Assembly (NCBI GenBank): GCA_900319695.1
Contig: ONPN01000028.1
Coordinates: forward strand, 1 to 42,887
Length of the DNA stretch: 42,887 nucleotides
Source: an uncultured Eubacteriales bacterium
GTDB lineage: Bacteria; Bacillota; Clostridia; Oscillospirales; Oscillospiraceae
Direction of reading: 5' to 3'
Below are positions 15,804 through 23,588 of this stretch, one piece after another; position 1 is the first letter of the stretch; the number at the start of each line of letters is the position of its first letter. The position numbers were made by a program, and so were the translations under genes. The notes under the pieces are model-generated. The model had not been told where the DNA came from and did no database searches. It saw only the letters and a program-made list of their open reading frames with translations.

Positions 15804-15839
15804 CTGATTTTTCGCCACGCAGGGCGAAAAACAAATCAG
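15804..15839 (+). terminator. Hairpin between GT8 and second Stealth gene
   Basis: TTTTTCGCC (15808-15816) pairs with GGCGAAAAA (15823-15831), extended by CTGAT/ATCAG. It lies in the 142-base gap before the next gene, just after a run of G. It has no downstream T-run and may be an attenuator or an RNA processing stem. Confidence 0.4.
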
Positions 15840-15875
15840 CCGCCCCGAGTCTTTTATACAAAGAGGAGAAACAAT

Positions 15876-17123
15876 ATGCCCACCTGTGAGCTTCCCATTG
15901 ATTTGGTATATCTCTATGTGAACAACGGCGATGAGGAGTGGGTCGCGAAGCGAAAGCAATACGCGATAGATCGAGACAACAGCACCTGCAGGTTCCGGGA
16001 TAACAAAGAATTGGTGTATTCCCTGCGGTCTGTGGAAGAATATGCGCCATGGATCAGGAATATTTATATCGTTTCCAATTCCTCCATGCCGGATTGGCTG
16101 AATACGGATCACCCGAAGCTTCATGTTATTGAGCAAGATAGTATTATGCCGCCGGATATTCAACCATGCTTTAACAGCAATGTGATCGAATCATTTCTTT
16201 ATAAAATTCCGGGCTTGTCGGAGATTTTTCTGTATGCGTGTGACGATATGTTTTTCGGGAATCATGTGTCACCGGATTTTTTTGTAGAAAACGGCAAACC
16301 CATCGTTCGGATGCAAAATAGGGAGATCACGCCTGCCAAGCATTATTTCAAGGCTCTTTTGAACGCAGAGAATGCGATCGCTTCCCACTATGGAAAAAAT
16401 TACGCATTGATTCCGTGGCATAATATTGACGTCTATTCGAAAACGGGTATGGCGGCGTGCGCAGAGGAATTCAGGAAGGAATTGGAAGCCTGTTCTCACC
16501 ATCGTCTGAGAACAGACAAGGATCTGCAAAGGGCGCTTTTTCATTACTACCTGTTAGCGAACAACGCCTGTATCTTAAAAACATATGACAGCGCATCCGA
16601 TCAATCGCCTGATGTCCATCATGATTATTTCTATTGCAGCATCCATGCCCTGGTCAATAATCCGTCTAAATTTGAGGCTTTACGGAAAAAGCCTGTATGC
16701 GCATGCGTGAATGACTCTGAGAATACGACGGAATTGGACGCAATACAGTATCCGTTATTCATGCGTGAACTGTTCCCAAAACAATCATCCTTTGAAAACT
16801 ATGATGTGGCGTATCTCAGTGAGAAGTCAGCCGAAGCGGATAAGCTCAAAAGGCAGGTTGCGCGGCTGCAATACGACCTCGACTGCGTGCACAACTCTGT
16901 CTCCTTCCGCGTCGGCCGTGCCATTACCTTTATTCCGCGCAAACTGCGCGGCGGCGTCCAGTGTGTCAAGGATCACGGTGCGGGCTACACCGTTCGACGC
17001 ACGCTGTACCACATGGGACTGTGGGAGGACGAGGAAGCCCCGAAGGGGCCGGAGAACCGCCCAAAGCTGATTTCCGATGTTGAGCACTTCATAAAAGGGA
17101 AGCGCGGAAAAAAGAAAGGCTGA
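15876..17123 (+). CDS. Second Stealth-family transferase with GC-rich C-terminal tail
   Basis: A 415-residue Stealth-type protein. Region 1 is a variant, IDLVYLYVNNGDEEW (8-22), lacking the usual CWVDG. Region 2 is clear: RFRDNKELVYSLRSVEEYAPWI, MPDWLNTDHPKLHVIEQD, FNSNVIE and FLYACDDMFF, with ACDDM in place of the usual FNDDM. From about residue 325 the sequence becomes a short coiled coil and a tail (SVSFRVGRAITFIPRKLRGG, then GAGYTVRRTLYHMGLWEDEE) that looks like the C-terminal module appended to unrelated glycosyltransferases in related genomes. Base composition changes from AT-rich to GC-rich at about 16850, the same place. It starts after AGAGGAG, 8 bases upstream. The acceptor and donor are unknown. 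Confidence 0.8.
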   Translation: MPTCELPIDLVYLYVNNGDEEWVAKRKQYAIDRDNSTCRFRDNKELVYSLRSVEEYAPWIRNIYIVSNSSMPDWLNTDHPKLHVIEQDSIMPPDIQPCFNSNVIESFLYKIPGLSEIFLYACDDMFFGNHVSPDFFVENGKPIVRMQNREITPAKHYFKALLNAENAIASHYGKNYALIPWHNIDVYSKTGMAACAEEFRKELEACSHHRLRTDKDLQRALFHYYLLANNACILKTYDSASDQSPDVHHDYFYCSIHALVNNPSKFEALRKKPVCACVNDSENTTELDAIQYPLFMRELFPKQSSFENYDVAYLSEKSAEADKLKRQVARLQYDLDCVHNSVSFRVGRAITFIPRKLRGGVQCVKDHGAGYTVRRTLYHMGLWEDEEAPKGPENRPKLISDVEHFIKGKRGKKKG

Positions 17124-17186
17124 GCACGCCCGTGTCCAGCCTGTGCATCCCTCTCTTTACATACGAGCACCATAGGAGAATTACTC

Positions 17187-17871
17187 ATGTTCCAAACACT
17201 CAAATCCTACCAGTTCCTTTTCGAGGAACTGGTCAAGCGCGATTTCAAAAAGAAATACAAGCGCACTGTGCTCGGCATGGCGTGGAGCGTGCTGTCGCCG
17301 CTGCTGCATCTGCTTGTGATGCGGCTCGTGTTCACGCGCTTTTTCGGCCGCACGACGCCGCATTACACCACCTTCCTCTTCTGCGGCAACCTGGTGTTCT
17401 CCTTTTTCAGCGAGTCTACCAACCAGGGCATGACCGCCCTGACAGGCAACGCCGATATCTTCACCAAGGTGAACGTCCCGAAGTATCTCTTCCTTTTTTC
17501 CAAGAACGTCCAGTGCCTCATCAACTTCGGACTGACGCTGTGCGTGTTCCTCGTGTTCTGTGCGCTCGACCACATCACGTTTACCTGGCGCTTTGTCCTG
17601 CTCCTGTACCCGATCGCCTGCCTTGTGCTCCTGAACCTCGGCCTCGGGCTGATCCTGTCGGCCCTGTTCGTACTACAGCCCCCAGGTGCAGCGCCTGTTT
17701 CTGATCAATCCCGTCTATGTCATCATCAAATATTTCCGCGTGATCGTTATTGACGCCTCCGTGCTCTCCTGGCAATATCACCTGCTGATGGCCGCAGAGG
17801 CGCTTATCGCGTTCGGACTCGGGTGCTGGATGTACAAGAAGAATAACCACAAGTTCCTGTACTATGTGTGA
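17187..17871 (+). pseudogene. ABC-2 type polysaccharide exporter permease, broken by internal deletion and frameshift
   Basis: The first frame (17187 to about 17672) is a normal polysaccharide export permease of the TagG/Wzm type: cytoplasmic YQFLFEELVKRDFKKKYKRTVLGMAWSVLSPLL, then helices up to LGLGLILSALFV. There the frame shifts to +1 and continues as YSPQVQRLFLINPVYVIIKYFRVIVIDA and ends in KNNHKFLYYV with a TGA at 17869-17871. Family members carry about 28 residues between these points, including the FxRD motif and a transmembrane helix. So roughly 80-90 bases are missing and the remainder is out of frame; a one-base sequencing error would not explain the missing helix. The product should not work as the membrane partner of the downstream ATPase. 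Confidence 0.8.
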
Positions 17872-17880
17872 GGCGGCGCG

Positions 17881-18630
17881 ATGAGTATATTGGAAGTAAA
17901 AAACGTTTCCATCCGCTACATCACCGGCGATTTCAAGGACATCGGCCTCAAGGAATACGTCATGCGCAGGCTCAAGGGGAATTACCATGTCACGGAGTTC
18001 TGGGCCGACAAGGATGTGAGCTTCACCCTCGAACACGGCGAGATGCTTGGCATCATCGGCGCCAACGGCGCGGGCAAGTCCACGCTCTTAAAGGCCGTGT
18101 CCGGCATCATGGTCCCCACCGAGGGCCGGATCAGGCGGGAAGGCTCCATCGCCGCCCTGCTCGAGCTTGCCAGCGGCTTCGACGGGGAGCTCACCGTCAA
18201 GGAAAACGCCTACCTCCGCGGCGCGATGCTGGGCTATACGCGAAAGTTCATGGACGAAAAGTATGACGAGATCATCGCCTTTGCCGAGCTGAAGGACTTC
18301 GAGGACCGACCCTTCAAGCAGCTCTCCTCCGGCATGAAATCCCGTCTCGCCTTCTCCATCGCCTGCCTTGTAAAGCCGGATATACTCATTCTGGACGAGG
18401 TTCTGTCCGTCGGCGACGGGGCTTTTAAGAAAAAGAGCGAGGCCAAAATGCGCGAGGTCATAGGCGGCGGCGCGACGACGATCCTGGTCTCCCACTCGCT
18501 GAAGCAGGTGCGCGAGATGTGTACGAAGATCCTGTGGCTCCACAAGGGAAGGCAGATCGAGTTCGGCACGGACGTGCAGGGCATCTGCGACCGGTATGAG
18601 GCTTTTCTGGGCGGAAAGCTGGAGCTGTGA
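17881..18630 (+). CDS. Polysaccharide ABC exporter ATP-binding protein (TagH/Wzt type)
   Basis: A 249-residue ATPase that would power export of the finished lipid-linked polysaccharide or wall polymer through the adjacent permease. Motifs are Walker A GANGAGKST (60-68), the ALLELASGFDGELTVKENAYL segment characteristic of Wzt/TagH ATPases, signature LSSGMKSRLAFSIA and Walker B ILILDEVLSVGD. It ends at the core ATPase and lacks the C-terminal carbohydrate-binding domain of long Wzt proteins. GAGGCGG lies upstream of the ATG and the gap to the permease remnant is 9 bases. The gene itself is intact although its permease is broken. Confidence 0.9.
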   Translation: MSILEVKNVSIRYITGDFKDIGLKEYVMRRLKGNYHVTEFWADKDVSFTLEHGEMLGIIGANGAGKSTLLKAVSGIMVPTEGRIRREGSIAALLELASGFDGELTVKENAYLRGAMLGYTRKFMDEKYDEIIAFAELKDFEDRPFKQLSSGMKSRLAFSIACLVKPDILILDEVLSVGDGAFKKKSEAKMREVIGGGATTILVSHSLKQVREMCTKILWLHKGRQIEFGTDVQGICDRYEAFLGGKLEL

Positions 18631-18641
18631 GGGAGGAAAAC

Positions 18642-19748
18642 ATGTACGACTATCTCATCGTAGGCGCGGGGCTCTACGGCGCGGTGTTCGCCCAGCAGGC
18701 GAAGGAGCGCGGCAAAAGCGTTCTCGTTATCGACAGGCGGCCCCACATTGCGGGCAATGTGTACACCGAGACCGTCGAGGGCATCCACGTCCACCGTTAC
18801 GGCGCGCACATCTTCCACACCAACGACAGAGAGGTTTGGACTTATGTAAACCGCTTTGCCGAGTTCAACCGCTTCACCAACTCCCCGGTGGCAAACTATA
18901 AGGGCGAGCTCTACAGCCTGCCCTTCAACATGTACACCTTCAATAAGATGTGGGGCGTCGTGACGCCCGCCGAGGCCGCCGCCGAAATCGAGCGCCAGCG
19001 ACGCGAGGCCGGGATCACAAAGCCGCGCAATCTTGAGGAGCAGGCGATCAGCCTGGTCGGGCGCGACATCTATGAAAAGCTCGTCAAGGGCTACACGGAA
19101 AAGCAGTGGGGCCGCCCCTGCACGGAGCTGCCCGCCTTTATCATCAGGCGCCTGCCCGTGCGCCTGACCTTCGACAACAACTACTTCAGCGCCCTCTACC
19201 AGGGCATTCCCGTCGGCGGATATACGAAGATGGTGGAGAACATGCTGGACGGCGTGGAGGTCCGCCTGGGCGTGGATTACCTCAAAGACCGTGAGGCGCT
19301 GGACGCCCTGGCTTCGATGACGGTCTACACCGGCGCGATCGACGCCTTTTATGATTACCGCTTCGGCCCGCTGGAGTACCGCTCGGTGCGCTTTGAGACG
19401 GAGCTTTTGGACGTGCCGAACTTCCAGGGCAACGCGGCGGTCAACTACACGGACCGCGAGACGCCCTGGACGCGCATCATCGAGCACAAGTGGTTCCAGT
19501 TCGGCAGAGACGGCGACGGAAACGAGCTGCCCAGGACTGTGATTTCCCGCGAGTATTCCTCCGAGTGGAAGCCGGGGGAAGAGCCCTATTATCCGGTCAA
19601 CGACGCAAAAAACGCGGCGCTGTATGAACAGTACAGAGCGCTTGCGGAAGGGGAGCGCCGTGTGATCTTCGGCGGCCGTCTCGGTGAATACAAGTACTAC
19701 GACATGGACCAGGTCATCGCCGCGGCGCTGCACAGAGCACCTGATTAG
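18642..19748 (+). CDS. glf: UDP-galactopyranose mutase
   Basis: Glf interconverts UDP-galactopyranose and UDP-galactofuranose with reduced FAD, supplying Galf for surface glycans. The 368-residue product has the N-terminal FAD-binding motif (YLIVGAGLYGAVFAQQA), the second-strand IDRRPHIAGNVYTE, and the family blocks YGAHIFHTND, LPFNMYTFNKMWGV, KGYTEKQWGRPC, LPVRLTFDNNYF and GRLGEYKYYDMDQVI. The start is the ATG at 18642, behind GGGAGG; an in-frame start 15 bases earlier is upstream of this site. It closes the polysaccharide operon and implies that the polymer contains galactofuranose. Confidence 0.95.
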   Translation: MYDYLIVGAGLYGAVFAQQAKERGKSVLVIDRRPHIAGNVYTETVEGIHVHRYGAHIFHTNDREVWTYVNRFAEFNRFTNSPVANYKGELYSLPFNMYTFNKMWGVVTPAEAAAEIERQRREAGITKPRNLEEQAISLVGRDIYEKLVKGYTEKQWGRPCTELPAFIIRRLPVRLTFDNNYFSALYQGIPVGGYTKMVENMLDGVEVRLGVDYLKDREALDALASMTVYTGAIDAFYDYRFGPLEYRSVRFETELLDVPNFQGNAAVNYTDRETPWTRIIEHKWFQFGRDGDGNELPRTVISREYSSEWKPGEEPYYPVNDAKNAALYEQYRALAEGERRVIFGGRLGEYKYYDMDQVIAAALHRAPD

Positions 19749-19886
19749 TCCGGCAATGAACTATCCCCATGCCAAAGGGCTTCCGCTTCTGTTCCTGAAG
19801 CAGACTCAAAACCGCTTCGCTCTGCACATATACATTACCCAGAGAACGCGCGGCGGATGATTATGCCGCGCAGGGGAGTGGTGTGA

Positions 19887-20119
19887 GTGCGAGAGAGCTT
19901 AGGGCAACACCGCATAATCCGCCTGCGGCATCTCCTGGAAAATTTGTGCCCTGATTTCGTCACTTTTTCTTGAGGTACACAAAGTACATCTGCGAAAAAG
20001 TGCCTTTATCAGAATTGCCTTAGAGGAGCGGGCCTGCGATCTGGCCGTGTACATCATCGAGAACCGGGCGACCGTCCGCGCCGCCGCAAAGAAATTCGGC
20101 GTATCAAAATCCACCGTGC
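19887..20119 (+). pseudogene. Truncated spoIIID copy interrupted by a 117-bp element
   Basis: From 19826 the sequence matches the region from 23283 upstream of intact spoIIID, including the CACATATA-x-ATTACCCAG segment and the GTG start with codons for RES. After TTAG at 19899-19902 the 117-bp element (19903-20019) intervenes. TTAG is then repeated at 20020-20023 and the gene resumes (GAGGAGCGGGCC onward) through KKFGVSKSTVH, where homology ends at about 20119. Downstream the frame runs into unrelated codons and a stop. It lacks the C-terminal half of SpoIIID and is doubly disrupted. Confidence 0.9.
19903..20019. repeat. 117-bp copy of the GGCAACACCG element with perfect TTAG target duplication
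   Basis: It begins GGCAACACCGCATAATCC and ends in AATTGCC, keeping only the last five bases of the right terminal repeat, so it is probably an internal-deletion derivative of a longer element. Compared with intact spoIIID, where TTAG occurs once, it is flanked on both sides by TTAG, the mark of an insertion with 4-bp target duplication. Its sequence is nearly identical to the inverted right arm of the 6201-6524 copy. Confidence 0.9.
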
Positions 20120-20195
20120 ATATGGACAAGACAATTTGGAACGGTTCATATGGCTGGTAGCATAAGCTGCCAACACAAAATATGCTGGTTAACAT

Positions 20196-20227
20196 CCGAG
20201 GGCAGGAGCCGCAGCTCCTGCCCTCGG
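20196..20227. terminator. Strong terminator between the spoIIID remnant and the SNF2 gene
   Basis: CCGAGGGCAGGAGC pairs perfectly with GCTCCTGCCCTCGG around CGCA, followed by TTTTCC on the plus strand. It ends plus-strand transcription from the polysaccharide operon side and lies 33 bases beyond the stop of the convergent SNF2 gene, which it may also serve. Confidence 0.85.
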
Positions 20228-20259
20228 TTTTCCTGCCTTGCCGATCCATGGCCTGCGCG

Positions 20260-23085
20260 TCAGCCCAGCAGCTGCAGCAGCTCCTCCTGACTGAGCGACG
20301 CAAGGCTTGTCCCCTCGCCGCTGAGCACGGCCTCCGCCAGATCGCGCTTGGCCTCCTGCAGGGCGAGGATGCGCTCCTCAATGGTATCCTTGACGATGAT
20401 CCGGTAGACGGTGACCTGGTTTTGCTGGCCGATGCGGTGGGCGCGGTCGGTGGCCTGGTTCTGCGCGGCGAGGTTCCACCAGGGATCGTAGTGGATGACC
20501 ACGTCCGCGCCGGTCAGGTTCAGTCCCGTGCCGCCCGCCTTGAGCGAGATCAGAAATACCGGCGTGTCGCCGTCGTTGAATTCCCGCACGAGTCTGAGGC
20601 GCTGCTCCTTCGGCGTTGAGCCGGTGAGCTTGAAGCAGGGGATGCCCTCGGCCTTCAGATCCTCCTCCAGCAGGGCGAGCATGGACGTAAACTGAGAGAA
20701 TACCAGCATCCGATGCCCGCCGCCCATGGCGCTTTTGACAAGCTCCAGACAGGCGTCGCGCTTGGCGCTGCCGCCGCGATAGTCCTCCAGGATCAGCGAC
20801 GGGTCGCAGCAGATCTGGCGTATGCGCGTAAGCTCCGCAAAGAGGCGCAGCTTATCCTCGCCGCTGCCGTCGGAGCTTGCCACAAGCTGCTTCATGCGCA
20901 CGACCTGCCCGTCGTAGATCTTGCGCTGCTCGTCGTCGAAGCGGGTGTAGCGCACCTCCTCCAGCTTGGGCGGCAGGTCTTTCAGCACGTCGGCCTTGAG
21001 ACGCCGCAGAATGAAAGGGGAGGTCATCCGCTTGAGCCGTTCCGTGGCGGCCGGGTCCTTCTGCTTTGTGATCGGCGTCTCCAGCCGGCGCGAAAACTCC
21101 GTATAGCTGTACAGGAAGCCGGGCATCAGATAATCGAAAATACTCCACAGCTCGGTAAGGCGGTTTTCGATGGGTGTGCCGGTCAGGGCAAAGCGAAGCT
21201 CGGCGTTCACCGCTTTCACCGCCTTGGTCATGGAGGCTTTTTGGTTTTTGATATACTGCGCCTCATCCAGGACCATGAGGGAAAAACGCAGCTCCCTATC
21301 CATTCGGAAGGTAAAGCGCGGCTCGGGAGGCAGCAGCCCTTCCGCCTCTTCGGCGCAGATGTCCTCCAGATCGACGTAAGGACTCTGCCGAAGCTGGGGC
21401 ACAACGCGGTAATAGTACTCCGCCAGCTTTTCCCGCCCGATCCGGAAACAAATGCCGCCGTTTTTGTCCGCCGCCGCGCGGAAGGGACGCAGCGCCTGTT
21501 CTTCGTCTTTGGTGATCCTGCTCAGACGGTCGGAAGTAAGCATATAGCTTCCCGCGCTGCCCTTGAGGATCACCGGCATTTTGCCGCTTACCTCAATGCC
21601 CAGCATCGCGCCGCTTTTCGGGATGCGCGCGGTACTGAGCGTCACCCGCAGCGCGGCGTGGCCGACGGAAAGCTGTCCCGCGTCCTTCTGGCCGTGGCCG
21701 GAAAACTCCACCGCCGTACCCTCGGCAAGCTCATAGAAGCGGTCGAGCACCGCCCCGGTCAGCGCGTCGCGGGTCTTGACCTTGAGGGCCCCGGAGTAGA
21801 GAAGCGTGCTGTTCGCCACCTCCGTCTCACTCATGCGGCGCTGCAGGAAGGTGAGCCAGGGGAGGCTGTCGTCGGTGAGGTCAAACGCGCCGAAGTCCAG
21901 CTCGCTTGTCTTGCTCAGCTTAAACGCCAGATGCTCCTCATAAGAATACAGAAACTCCTGATAGGACCGCAGCAAAACCGTTTTCCCGCCCACAGGCCCG
22001 ATTTTGTAGGAGAGCACCAGTTCCCCGTCGATGAGCATCAGGCGAGGCTGAAGGGAAATGCTTTTGGGCCTTGGCGTTTCCTCTGCCTGCTCGTTTTCCT
22101 GCGCGGCGGAAAAGCGGCCCATGGCTTCGAGAAAGCTGCTCGCCGCCCGGTCGGTCGCGTCGCCGGGATTGTTCTGACGAATGTACGTCCGCAGCGCCGT
22201 CAGCAGAGCCAGCTCATGCTCACACAGATCGTCGGAGTAATCGTAGAAATCGTAGTAACAATACGACTGCCTGCATGTACAGCGATGGGATTCCAGCTTG
22301 TCGGCCAGAAGGTCCAGGCGCACATCATAGCGGCGTTCCCCATCGAGAACCGCGCCCTGTGCCGTAAGCATTGGCTCACCCTTCGGCGAATAGGCTTCAC
22401 AGACGCGGCTGAGCTTTGCCGCGTTGTTTGCAAGCAGCGCCGGAAGCTGCTCGGCGGCGTATTCGTTTGTCCGCGCGGAACGGAGCACATATGGGAGATT
22501 ATAGAAGGTGCCGTCCGCTTCCTCGTCGGGGAAGAGAGAGGCGGCGGCAAGCTTGCGGCTCTTTTTCTTTTCTTTTTCCGCCTGACGCCTGGCCTCCTCG
22601 GCCTTGCGCATGGCTGCCTCGGCTTTGCGCCTGGCCTGCTCCGCCTTTTTCTGCTTCTCCCGTTCCTTTGCCTTCCGCTGCTCCTCTTCCTCCCGCCGCC
22701 GCTTTTCGGCGATCTCCGGCGGCTCGTCAAAGACCCAGGGCCCATGCTCCTCTTCCCAGAGCATCAGAACCGCCGCCTCGTGGTGGCAGACCTTGCTGCT
22801 CAGGTTCCGGTTATTGAGCCTGTAATAAAATCGCCGCTTTGTCAGGCAATCGCAGTGAAACTTTTTATCGTTCCAGCTGTCGGAATACGATTTGGGCGCT
22901 GTGATACGCACCTCACAGCGGTAACCGTTCTTTGGCTCAAGCACTGCGCTTGCCGTATCGGCTGTAGTGACGAGATCCTTCACATAAGCGCTCTTCACGG
23001 CCTTTTCTGCCTTTTCGAGGACATCTGGCGGAAACAGAATCCGCCACTCTTTTTTCTCCTGGGTGGGAAACAAGCTTTCCTGCAA
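20260..23085 (-). CDS. SNF2-family helicase-like protein with SWIM fingers, lacking the Walker A region
   Basis: A 941-residue protein of the bacterial SWIM/SNF2 helicase group. It has an N-terminal SWIM zinc finger (C78, C80, C100, H102), a long Lys/Arg/Glu-rich helix (about 120-182), a second SWIM-like finger (CTC near 270, CEHE near 290), an SNF2-associated region, then VLDEAQYIKN (motif II) near 606, FALTGTPIENR, SLKAGGTGLNLTGADVVIHYDPWWN and ATDRAHRIGQ (motifs III-VI). At about residue 600 the sequence jumps from PEPRFTFRMDRE to LRFSLMVLDEAQ. The LRPYQ and DDMGLGKT regions, holding ATP-binding motifs I and Ia, are absent, without a frameshift. Related proteins have a few hundred residues there. 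ATP-driven translocation is therefore unlikely, although both fingers and the second RecA lobe remain. It sits between direct copies of the spoIIID 5' region. Confidence 0.85.
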   Translation of the reverse strand: MQESLFPTQEKKEWRILFPPDVLEKAEKAVKSAYVKDLVTTADTASAVLEPKNGYRCEVRITAPKSYSDSWNDKKFHCDCLTKRRFYYRLNNRNLSSKVCHHEAAVLMLWEEEHGPWVFDEPPEIAEKRRREEEEQRKAKEREKQKKAEQARRKAEAAMRKAEEARRQAEKEKKKSRKLAAASLFPDEEADGTFYNLPYVLRSARTNEYAAEQLPALLANNAAKLSRVCEAYSPKGEPMLTAQGAVLDGERRYDVRLDLLADKLESHRCTCRQSYCYYDFYDYSDDLCEHELALLTALRTYIRQNNPGDATDRAASSFLEAMGRFSAAQENEQAEETPRPKSISLQPRLMLIDGELVLSYKIGPVGGKTVLLRSYQEFLYSYEEHLAFKLSKTSELDFGAFDLTDDSLPWLTFLQRRMSETEVANSTLLYSGALKVKTRDALTGAVLDRFYELAEGTAVEFSGHGQKDAGQLSVGHAALRVTLSTARIPKSGAMLGIEVSGKMPVILKGSAGSYMLTSDRLSRITKDEEQALRPFRAAADKNGGICFRIGREKLAEYYYRVVPQLRQSPYVDLEDICAEEAEGLLPPEPRFTFRMDRELRFSLMVLDEAQYIKNQKASMTKAVKAVNAELRFALTGTPIENRLTELWSIFDYLMPGFLYSYTEFSRRLETPITKQKDPAATERLKRMTSPFILRRLKADVLKDLPPKLEEVRYTRFDDEQRKIYDGQVVRMKQLVASSDGSGEDKLRLFAELTRIRQICCDPSLILEDYRGGSAKRDACLELVKSAMGGGHRMLVFSQFTSMLALLEEDLKAEGIPCFKLTGSTPKEQRLRLVREFNDGDTPVFLISLKAGGTGLNLTGADVVIHYDPWWNLAAQNQATDRAHRIGQQNQVTVYRIIVKDTIEERILALQEAKRDLAEAVLSGEGTSLASLSQEELLQLLG

Positions 23086-23336
23086 TTTACCACGGCCCCA
23101 TTTCTGATCTGATCTTTCCGAACCATTTTATCGGGCTTTCCCTGCGGTGTCAATCCGGAAAGCCCTTGAGTTTCCGCAAAATGAAAGCGCGAGGAAAACG
23201 CGGGTTCCGGAAAGAACAGGAAGTCCAGAAAAAGGCGCAAAAAAGCATGCATATCGAGATGTGCTAAACTGCCCCGCCCCACACATATATATTACCCAGA
23301 GAACGCGCGGCATAGCGCGCATGGGGAGTGGTGTGA

Positions 23337-23588
23337 GTGCGAGAGAGCTTAGAGGAGCGGGCCTGCGATCTGGCCGTGTACATCATCGAGAACCGGGCGA
23401 CCGTCCGCGCCGCCGCAAAGAAATTCGGCGTATCAAAATCCACCGTACACAAGGATCTCACGGAGCGCCTGCCGCACGTGAATCCAGGCCTGTTTGCCCA
23501 GGTGCGCGCGCTGCTGGATCTGAACAAGGCGGAGAGGCACATCCGCGGCGGCCTCGCCACGCGGAGAAAATATAGTAAACAAAAATGA
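23337..23588 (+). CDS. spoIIID: Sporulation transcription regulator SpoIIID
   Basis: SpoIIID is a small DNA-binding protein active in the mother cell after engulfment, switching genes of the sigma-E regulon and sigK. The 83-residue product has the diagnostic ENRATVRAAAKKFGVSKSTVHKDLTERLP helix-turn-helix block (about 20-47), followed by the RALLDLNKAERHIRGGLATRRKY C-terminal region, and matches the usual 80-90 residue length. The start is GTG at 23337, after GGGGAG eight bases earlier. CACATATATATT about 55 bases upstream resembles a sigma-E -10 box and is kept in the truncated copy at 19826; this is suggestive only. The stop codon falls within a hairpin (23572-23602). Confidence 0.93.
   Translation: MRESLEERACDLAVYIIENRATVRAAAKKFGVSKSTVHKDLTERLPHVNPGLFAQVRALLDLNKAERHIRGGLATRRKYSKQK

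Noticed and set aside
17187-17871. Programmed frameshift in the ABC-2 permease
   Set aside because: No slippery heptamer at the junction, and a whole helix expected between the two frames is missing, so deletion explains the break better.
13311-19748. Insertion sequence or integrase bounding the polysaccharide island
   Set aside because: No transposase, integrase or tRNA attachment site is visible; only non-coding repeats and the spoIIID duplication are present.
20260-23085. SNF2 protein as part of a DISARM-like or other defence island
   Set aside because: No methylase, PLD, DUF1998 or other defence partner is adjacent; neighbours are spoIIID fragments and housekeeping genes.
20713-23112. 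799-codon plus-strand open frame over the SNF2 gene
   Set aside because: Antisense shadow of the helicase-like gene; no recognisable domain and skewed composition.
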